A stretch of 64,000 nucleotides of DNA from an uncultured Maribacter sp. (GTDB lineage: Bacteria; Bacteroidota; Bacteroidia; Flavobacteriales; Flavobacteriaceae), in contig CANLTE010000001.1 of assembly GCA_947493885.1 (NCBI GenBank), positions 310,001 through 374,000 on the forward strand, given 5' to 3'. Both the position numbers and the translations under genes were made by a program. Of this stretch, positions 57,080 through 64,000 are shown piece by piece; position 1 is the first letter of the stretch; each line of letters starts with the position of its first letter. The notes under the pieces are model-generated. The model saw only the letters and a program-made list of their open reading frames with translations. It was not told the DNA's origin and searched no databases.

Positions 57080-60000
57080 TTAAAATCCAAAACCTAATCC
57101 AAAAGAAAAACGAAACCCATCATCACTATTAAAAAGTGCTACACGTGCGGAAACAATATCTGCCCCATTTAAGAAAAAACCACCTCCTTTTGAGGTATGC
57201 CACCTGTTAGAGCTTTCATCAGTTAACCAAACCCGTCCATAATCAAATCCAGCAAAAAAACCAAAAGACATAGGTAACACCCCTGTTTTAATACGTTTAA
57301 GATTATATCGCAAATCAGTATTTTGATAATAAGCTTTTCTTCCTGTAAAACGCTGATTTCTAAAACCTCGTAAACCATCGGTACCACCAATGCTGGCCGC
57401 CTGATATATTTCAAAAGTGTCGCTAAAATTTAGATGCGCTTTCCACTTTGAAGCCAACACTAATTTACCACTTGGAACTAATTTATAATCAATGGAAAAA
57501 CTAGGTTTTATGTATCCCACATTTTTACCCATACCATCTACACTAAAGGTATACCCTGCGGTGAGGCCCACAGCCATTCCCATTGTTGGAAAAGCATTGT
57601 TGTCAGTATTTTTATAAGCATATTGCCCCTCAATACTAAAAAAATCTTTGTCGTTATCAATTTCTGAAGCATCAATGTATTCATTAATAAATCTATCCTC
57701 AGTTTCTTCTATTTCAATGGAGGTATAATCAAATCCTGCCCGTACTACTGACCCCATATCGCCTCTCCAAACCAAAGCAGAAGAAAAGGAATTTATTTGC
57801 AACTTAACACGGTTATAATCTAGCCCCAAATCATCATCAAAATTTTGAGTGTTGTTTCCGTAATCAAAAAAGTTAATACTAAAATTAGGACTGGTGAATT
57901 TAACTCCTACTTCCAAATTTGCATTTCCGATGACACTCGCAAACTCCCCCTTATAACCAATATCAAAACCTCTTGTCGCAAAATAAAACGCCCCATTAAT
58001 ACTGTGCCTTTGTGTAAACGGATTTTGTAAAAACCCGTATAATGTATAAATATTAGAAACTCCAATTAATAAGCCATCATCTGGATTTCCTCCTATAGCT
58101 GGCAATACTTGATTAGTACTTCTTTTAAGTTTTATTGGCTGATATGTATTGGTTTCATAATTATTAGAACGATTTACATGAGCCGTTTTTGCATTATCAA
58201 ACGTATTTTTTTTAGCAGCTTGATCATAAACATAAACTCCTTTGCTATTTTTAACATTGTAGTTGTCGTTGTTTTGACCTCCGATAATGCGTATTTTTTT
58301 TACTCCATTTTTTACATTAATTACTTCAAAAAAATCATCGTCATCTAGACCATAAATCCATATTTCTTTGGTGATTTTTTTATCAAATACCTTACTAAAA
58401 AACACTTCCGCTTTTTTTCCATTTTTTATACGGTGAGCTTCTACTTTTGTTTTCCCCTTGGCAATTCCTGTAATCGTAAAGTAATCATCCTTATCCGTTC
58501 CTTTTATAATGGAAAATTTATTTACTAAACCGTAATATTCTTTAGCAGTTTCTTTTAACGCCTGTAGTCTTGATAGTAATGTTTTTTTCAATATAGCATC
58601 ATGAAGACCTCTAATCTCTACAGGAAACTCTTTTAACGCTTCATCAACAACCTTACCGTTTAAGCGTTTTTGAATATATTCTGCTTGAGAAAGCCATGTT
58701 TTTAGTTTAGTTTCTGAAAGAAGCGCTACGTCTAGAGCAAAGGTCATTGGGGAACCATTAAATCCTTTTACACTACGTATTTCTTCATTAAACCCCTCCA
58801 TTAAAGATAATGAGGGTGTTATTCTGGTAATTATATTCATTAAAGCACCGTCTCCCATAATGGAAAACACCTGGTCTCTATCTCTAGGTACTGGTTTATA
58901 CATTACTTTATCAGAATCTTTCTCCTTAAACTCTGCCCATCTCCATTGATCTACATGCCTATCCCAATCGCCAACAGTCATATCAAACAAACGAGCTCTA
59001 ACATAGGCTGTTGTATCAATGCTATATTTTTCGTCCATTCGGAGTTTTTTAAGTAAATCATCGGTACTTATCATTTTATTAGCGTATCCAAAACTTTTTT
59101 GGTCACCATGACCATCATCTGTACGTTCTTCAATCATATATAACCCATCACCAAACTCTGGCACATAATCTTTAATAGCCTCTTGTTTAGGAACATAAAA
59201 AAGTCTAGGATTGGTATGAAAAACCCCGACAGCATCGGAGAGTTTACCAACCACAAATGGCGCATACGGGTGAGCTCCTGTATAAAAATCTTCCAGTAAT
59301 TGTTCGGTATAGGTGTCTTTAATTTCATCAACAACATATTGATTTTTAAACGCCATTGCTTGTAAATATACCTGAGCACTTTTACGTAAATCGCGCATTA
59401 CATATTCTTTACCTTCCGCATTTACTAGTCGTAGAGACTTTGATTGATGTCCGCCTCCTTTTCTAATTACTTTTACTCCTCCAAAAAGCGTATCTAAATT
59501 TACCGTTGGAGCTGTAATTTCTTTAGCATATAGTTCTCGGTATCTAGTACCCCAAAGCCATTTAAATAATTTTCCTTTTTCTACCTCTTTTTTGGTATAT
59601 ATGGATGCTTTTATCTTATCTGGAAATTCACTTTCAACCCAATTAGCATTCTCTTTTACATCTTCTGGAAGCACTTCTGATGTAAACAAAAACTCTTCTT
59701 CTTTTTTATTAGAAACACCATAAAACCTAACCCTAGAAGAGCCATCCGTGTAGACTTGCAGTACTCCATAACCATTTTTTCCTGTGGAAAATTCACTTCC
59801 ATTCAATAATCGTGTAGCACCTTTTTTTGCACCGGAACCGCTCACGATTTGAGGGGTATTATTTTCAACAATGTATTGCAGACTATGTTCATGGCCAGAA
59901 ACAAGAATCACCTTCTTAGAATACTGTGCTAATGTTATTAATCTGCTTTGTAATTCTGTGTATTTTTTATTCTGGATATCTTCAATTGAAGCACCCGATG

Positions 60001-60811
60001 TTCTTCTTAACACATTAATAAACGTTCCTAAAATAGGTAATGGTATTTTACTTTTAATTGGAAAAATACTTCTCTTAAATGAAAAATGTCCACCGTGTTC
60101 TCCGTAAGTAAGCATAGGATGATGCGTAGCAATTAATGTGGTTTTATTTTCATTTTTTTTAATCAATCCCTCTAATTCCAGAAAAAAAGATTCTCTATCT
60201 TTTATTTCGCATTCATCATTCATAGTTGGATGCTTATCCCAATCAGTTAAAAACCACTCTGTATCAACGGCTATTACTACAATATCTTCAGAAATATCAA
60301 TTTTTTGAATGGGGCACCCATCTTTTGGGTAAAAAACCTTCTTACTTTTTAACTTCTCTTGAACATAATCTTGTTGTCTCTCTAATCCTTTTAACCCATT
60401 AGCATACCAATCATGATTACCTGGTATAAAAATTGGCTTTCCACTAAATTCTTTTAACGCTGCTATTTGAGCATCTAATTGCGACGTTGCATTCTTATAG
60501 CCTTTTTTATCCTTTTTTTTATCTGGAAGCCCGCTAGGATAAATATTATCTCCTAAAAAAATAGCAGTACTATTCTGATCAGCTTTAGTTAAGGTGGTTT
60601 TAAATTGCTTTAACGTGTTGTTTAGTCCATTTTTTGGAGATAATCCAGCATCACCTATTAAATAAAAAGTATGCGCAACTTTTTTTTGTGTTGATATGTT
60701 TTCTCTATACTCAGAATTTTTATATTTATCCTTTACGGTAGCACAGCTTACTACAAGAAAAAAACATAAAAAGGGAAAGTAATATTTAATCATATCGGCG
60801 TTCTTCACCAT
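57080..60811 (-). CDS. lipoprotein metallophosphatase fused to kinase-like segment and Omp85/surface-antigen-type beta-barrel
   Basis: Likely start Met at 60793; lipobox LVVSCA; calcineurin-type LIGDAGLS, LGDNIYPSG, PGNHDWY, ATHHPML, SGHEHSLQ; GDWDRH...PVPRDRDQVF; C-terminal barrel SIGGTDGLRGFRNQRFTGRKAYYQNTDLRYNL. Confidence 0.88.
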   Translation of the reverse strand: MVKNADMIKYYFPFLCFFLVVSCATVKDKYKNSEYRENISTQKKVAHTFYLIGDAGLSPKNGLNNTLKQFKTTLTKADQNSTAIFLGDNIYPSGLPDKKKDKKGYKNATSQLDAQIAALKEFSGKPIFIPGNHDWYANGLKGLERQQDYVQEKLKSKKVFYPKDGCPIQKIDISEDIVVIAVDTEWFLTDWDKHPTMNDECEIKDRESFFLELEGLIKKNENKTTLIATHHPMLTYGEHGGHFSFKRSIFPIKSKIPLPILGTFINVLRRTSGASIEDIQNKKYTELQSRLITLAQYSKKVILVSGHEHSLQYIVENNTPQIVSGSGAKKGATRLLNGSEFSTGKNGYGVLQVYTDGSSRVRFYGVSNKKEEEFLFTSEVLPEDVKENANWVESEFPDKIKASIYTKKEVEKGKLFKWLWGTRYRELYAKEITAPTVNLDTLFGGVKVIRKGGGHQSKSLRLVNAEGKEYVMRDLRKSAQVYLQAMAFKNQYVVDEIKDTYTEQLLEDFYTGAHPYAPFVVGKLSDAVGVFHTNPRLFYVPKQEAIKDYVPEFGDGLYMIEERTDDGHGDQKSFGYANKMISTDDLLKKLRMDEKYSIDTTAYVRARLFDMTVGDWDRHVDQWRWAEFKEKDSDKVMYKPVPRDRDQVFSIMGDGALMNIITRITPSLSLMEGFNEEIRSVKGFNGSPMTFALDVALLSETKLKTWLSQAEYIQKRLNGKVVDEALKEFPVEIRGLHDAILKKTLLSRLQALKETAKEYYGLVNKFSIIKGTDKDDYFTITGIAKGKTKVEAHRIKNGKKAEVFFSKVFDKKITKEIWIYGLDDDDFFEVINVKNGVKKIRIIGGQNNDNYNVKNSKGVYVYDQAAKKNTFDNAKTAHVNRSNNYETNTYQPIKLKRSTNQVLPAIGGNPDDGLLIGVSNIYTLYGFLQNPFTQRHSINGAFYFATRGFDIGYKGEFASVIGNANLEVGVKFTSPNFSINFFDYGNNTQNFDDDLGLDYNRVKLQINSFSSALVWRGDMGSVVRAGFDYTSIEIEETEDRFINEYIDASEIDNDKDFFSIEGQYAYKNTDNNAFPTMGMAVGLTAGYTFSVDGMGKNVGYIKPSFSIDYKLVPSGKLVLASKWKAHLNFSDTFEIYQAASIGGTDGLRGFRNQRFTGRKAYYQNTDLRYNLKRIKTGVLPMSFGFFAGFDYGRVWLTDESSNRWHTSKGGGFFLNGADIVSARVALFNSDDGFRFSFGLGFGF

Positions 60812-60846
60812 AAAATTTGTAATTTGGACACATTAGTATTGATGGT

Positions 60847-62058
60847 ATGTCGCAAATTATTGAGAAAACTGAAAATTTTGTTGTGGATTTGCTTTCCAAC
60901 AACCTAGATAGCAAGTATCTATACCATAACCTAAAACATACGCAACGTGTAGTTAAAAGTACTAAAGAATTATTAGACTTTTATGAGCTCGATGAAAATG
61001 AAAATGAGGCTGTTATTCTAGCAGCTTGGCTTCATGATGTTGGTTACACCAAAGGAACCAAAAATCATGAAAAAAATAGCTGCAAAATTGCTTCACAGTT
61101 TCTTCATAAACAGGGGTATAACAAGGACAAAATTAAATCCATTGAGGATTGCATTATGGCAACACAAATGTATGCCGAGCCTAAGAGTCTTCATGAAAAA
61201 ATACTTCGAGATGCAGATTCGTCACATTTTGCAAAAAAGAGTTATTTAGAAACTACTGAAACTTTACGACAAGAATTAAACCTTTTAGACATTGCTTCAT
61301 ATAATCATAATGAGTGGGTAGACATGAATATTCAAATGTTTAAGGAGAAACATCAATTTTATACTGACTACGCTTTAAATAATTGGCAAGAGGGTAAAAA
61401 CAAAAATTTAAAAATACTTGTGAAAGAAAAAAAGGCTGAAAAACAAATTGCTAAAAAAGAAGCTTTAAAAGCCAGATATAAAAATGAAAGTCCAGATAGA
61501 GGAATCCAAACCCTTTATAGAGTTACACTCAGAAACCATATAACGCTAAGTAATATTGCTGATACCAAGGCTAACATTCTACTCTCTGTAAATGCCATTA
61601 TAATTTCGTTAGCCCTATCCAACCTTATTCCAAAATTAGACAATCCCTCCAATGATTATTTAATTTATCCAACGCTTATTTTTTTAATATTTAGCGTAGT
61701 TTCAATGGTATTTGCTGTACTTGCAACAAGACCAAATGTTACCAGCGGAGAATTTTCAAAGGAAGATGTAAACCAAAAAAAGGTAAACCTTTTATTTTTT
61801 GGTAATTTTCATAAAATGAAATTGTCGGAATATGAATGGGCAATTAACGAATTGGTAAAGGATAAAAAATACATTTACTCTTCACTAACTAAAGATTTAT
61901 ACTTTTTAGGACTTGTTTTGCACAGAAAATACAAAATTTTACGCTGGACCTACACCATTTTTATGATAGGAATGGTGGTTTCCGTAATTGTTTTTGCAAT
62001 AGCGTTTAAATTTTTCGGTCCAGAAAGAACAATTGCTGTGGAAGCCTTAATCCCTTAA
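60847..62058 (+). CDS. HD-domain hydrolase fused to Pycsar-effector-like (DUF5706/PycTM) membrane domain
   Basis: HD motif YHNLKHTQRV...AAWLHDVGYTKG...LRDADSSHF; C-terminal LYRVTLRNHITLSNIADTKANILLSVNAIIISLALSNLIP... two-TM module. Confidence 0.85.
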   Translation: MSQIIEKTENFVVDLLSNNLDSKYLYHNLKHTQRVVKSTKELLDFYELDENENEAVILAAWLHDVGYTKGTKNHEKNSCKIASQFLHKQGYNKDKIKSIEDCIMATQMYAEPKSLHEKILRDADSSHFAKKSYLETTETLRQELNLLDIASYNHNEWVDMNIQMFKEKHQFYTDYALNNWQEGKNKNLKILVKEKKAEKQIAKKEALKARYKNESPDRGIQTLYRVTLRNHITLSNIADTKANILLSVNAIIISLALSNLIPKLDNPSNDYLIYPTLIFLIFSVVSMVFAVLATRPNVTSGEFSKEDVNQKKVNLLFFGNFHKMKLSEYEWAINELVKDKKYIYSSLTKDLYFLGLVLHRKYKILRWTYTIFMIGMVVSVIVFAIAFKFFGPERTIAVEALIP

Positions 62059-64000
62059 CTCATCCATTAAATCTTGGTAAGTAAATGTTTTTTCAGGAGA
62101 TACATTTGAAGAATACAAAATTTCTGCACGAATGGCCTTTAATCCAGAAACTCCCTGAAGTCCTTCCAGCTCTACAATCTCAATTTTTCCTGTGAAATAA
62201 CCTTTTGATTTTAGAAACTTTATATATCTAAGATATTCTAATTCGTCTTTCTTTTGAGAATACACTACTACCATTTTACCTACTTGTGTCAAACGTTCTT
62301 TAGTACCTTTAATATACGATTTATCTATTCGTTTTTTAATAACCTCATATCTGGCGTTATAGGTACCATCAACATCAAAACGTTTTTCGTCCATTCTAAA
62401 ACGAATGGATAATGAGGCATTATAAACCAATATTAACGAAGCAACATCTAACTTTACGCCTAATTTTGGCTTTAAACCATAATGCGTATTTTCCATATCA
62501 CACATTACTTGCAGCTGCCACAATCTTAAATTATTGAGATATATTGAATTAAATTCTTTTCCTTCGGCAATAGAATCTCCTACATACATATTATGCTCAA
62601 TCCCATCTGTTTTAAAACGTTCAAAATAATGCGGAAACATTTCCTGCGCCTCAAGCTGTTTTTCGTCTATTACAGAAGCTAGTTTTTTATTAATCAGTTT
62701 TACACTTTCATCATAATTTTTACGATGATCGTAATACGATTCTAAATCTGAATTTATTTGGGAATTAAACTCTGTTATTAGATTTTTAAAATCTTCATCA
62801 GTATTTTTTAAATGCTTAAATACTGGAGATATTTCATCTCTCACAAAGTCAAATATTACCTGCTCACTATTGGTAAAAAGTGTTCCTTTAATACTATCTA
62901 AATGATTGTTAACTCTAAACATTAGCTCTTCATAGATAGGAAGTTTACTTTTTTGCCATACTTCAAACAAAACATCTTTAATTAGCGAAAGCTCAATAAT
63001 TAAATCGTTCTGAATAGCTTTATTACGTGCCTTTGAGGAGTCTTTAATATCAATTTGACCATAAAGCGGGTAAATATCTTTAAATACAATTTCTTTAAAC
63101 GAAGGCTGTTTTTCTTGTAATTCATCCTTTAAAAATTGTATTGCCTCTTCTTGAAATTTCCAATGTACTGATGGGTGAACGGATGTGCACTCGTTTTGTA
63201 TAATAGCATCAATACGGTTTTCTTCCTCCAATTTAGTTCTTAGAACAGCCGAAACAATATATGGCATTACATCGTCAAGCTTTTTGGCATTAACACCATT
63301 AAGCACATGTTTATCTTCCGATGCAATTTCTAACATCCCCAATAATTCTCCTTCAGAAGATATTGGGGCCAAAATAATACTTTTTATCCCTTGAGATTTT
63401 AGTTCTCCAAACGGCTCTCCTCCATCTGACATCTCATAGTACTTATCCACATCAGGTATAGCAATATATTCTCCTTCAGTGAATAATTTTTTACAAGAAT
63501 CGTCATGTAAAGAGGTTTTACAACAAAGTTTTTCGCGACCGTTTAAAACAAAGCTTATCATACCTTTACCATAAACCGATTCCAGTTGGTGTTCTTTTGA
63601 GTTATACACAGAAAACCCTATTTGGATGTTTGGAAGTTTAAAAAACGACTTAAATGTTTCTTTTAAGTGAATCATAAAATCATCACTCCCACGTTTATCA
63701 CTTTCTATGAGTTCCGATTTTATTTCAGAAATGGAATGTTCCGCAGTAACATCAAACATATTAGAAATTACAAACCCTTTAGAAATAAAGCTGTTAGGTG
63801 GAATTTTAGATTTCCAGAGTTCTAAGTTATTTGGCTCATCCATTAACTCATTAACATCGTCCTGAGTAATTTTAACGGCCTTTTCCGTAGGTAATACTTC
63901 TAAAAAATCTGCATTATACAACACTCTGTAATGGTGCATTACTCCATTAGCATCTGGAATATCATAAAACATTGGGCGGCTAAAATCTAGCGGAAATCCA
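62047..64000 (-). CDS. GAF-domain protein, 5' end beyond window
   Basis: GAF-like NIQIGFSVYNSKEHQLESVYGKGM...SIILAPISSEGELLGMLEIASED; reading frame stays open upstream of the Met at 63972 to the window edge (GFPLDFSRP-M). Confidence 0.8.
   Translation of the reverse strand, partial: GFPLDFSRPMFYDIPDANGVMHHYRVLYNADFLEVLPTEKAVKITQDDVNELMDEPNNLELWKSKIPPNSFISKGFVISNMFDVTAEHSISEIKSELIESDKRGSDDFMIHLKETFKSFFKLPNIQIGFSVYNSKEHQLESVYGKGMISFVLNGREKLCCKTSLHDDSCKKLFTEGEYIAIPDVDKYYEMSDGGEPFGELKSQGIKSIILAPISSEGELLGMLEIASEDKHVLNGVNAKKLDDVMPYIVSAVLRTKLEEENRIDAIIQNECTSVHPSVHWKFQEEAIQFLKDELQEKQPSFKEIVFKDIYPLYGQIDIKDSSKARNKAIQNDLIIELSLIKDVLFEVWQKSKLPIYEELMFRVNNHLDSIKGTLFTNSEQVIFDFVRDEISPVFKHLKNTDEDFKNLITEFNSQINSDLESYYDHRKNYDESVKLINKKLASVIDEKQLEAQEMFPHYFERFKTDGIEHNMYVGDSIAEGKEFNSIYLNNLRLWQLQVMCDMENTHYGLKPKLGVKLDVASLILVYNASLSIRFRMDEKRFDVDGTYNARYEVIKKRIDKSYIKGTKERLTQVGKMVVVYSQKKDELEYLRYIKFLKSKGYFTGKIEIVELEGLQGVSGLKAIRAEILYSSNVSPEKTFTYQDLMDELRD

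Noticed and set aside
60847-64000. Complete Pycsar anti-phage system
   Set aside because: Only a PycTM-like domain is present; no cyclase gene in the window, so a full system is not claimed.

Overview
AT-rich chromosomal window with the hallmarks of a marine Flavobacteriaceae/Bacteroidota genome: T9SS-type C-terminal sorting domain plus PorP/SprF partner, TAnnTTTG-like promoters, mevalonate pathway, and an N-acyl-ornithine carbamoyltransferase arginine route. No rRNA, tRNA, CRISPR array, transposase or phage gene was recognised. Main blocks: (1) minus-strand cluster of a GH2 glycosidase, a signal-less solute-binding-protein homologue, two CaiB/BaiF CoA-transferases and an enoyl-CoA hydratase; (2) a 7-23 kb accessory region of small redox/detox enzymes with three Crp/Fnr paralogues and a TetR-FabF pair; (3) an 11-gene arginine+proline operon (GNAT-argG-argC-proC-argD-proA-proB-argF'-argB-argE-argH) preceded by an unannotated 27-codon ORF ending in Arg-Arg-Arg-Pro-stop, a likely attenuation leader peptide; (4) a 1540-aa LRR/FN3-like T9SS cargo with five 294-bp tandem repeats; (5) a MocR / PLP-decarboxylase / PhzF unit; (6) mevalonate-pathway genes; (7) a lipoprotein metallophosphatase fused to a CotH-like kinase-like segment and an Omp85-like barrel, divergent from an HD hydrolase fused to a Pycsar-effector-like membrane domain. 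Strongest leads: the RRRP leader peptide, the paired TetR operators, the in-frame gutted CocE/NonD hydrolase, the phosphatase/kinase-like/barrel fusion, the HD-PycTM-like fusion, and the cytosolic SBP/CoA-transferase cluster. Family assignments rest on reading the translated sequences; no database search was run.
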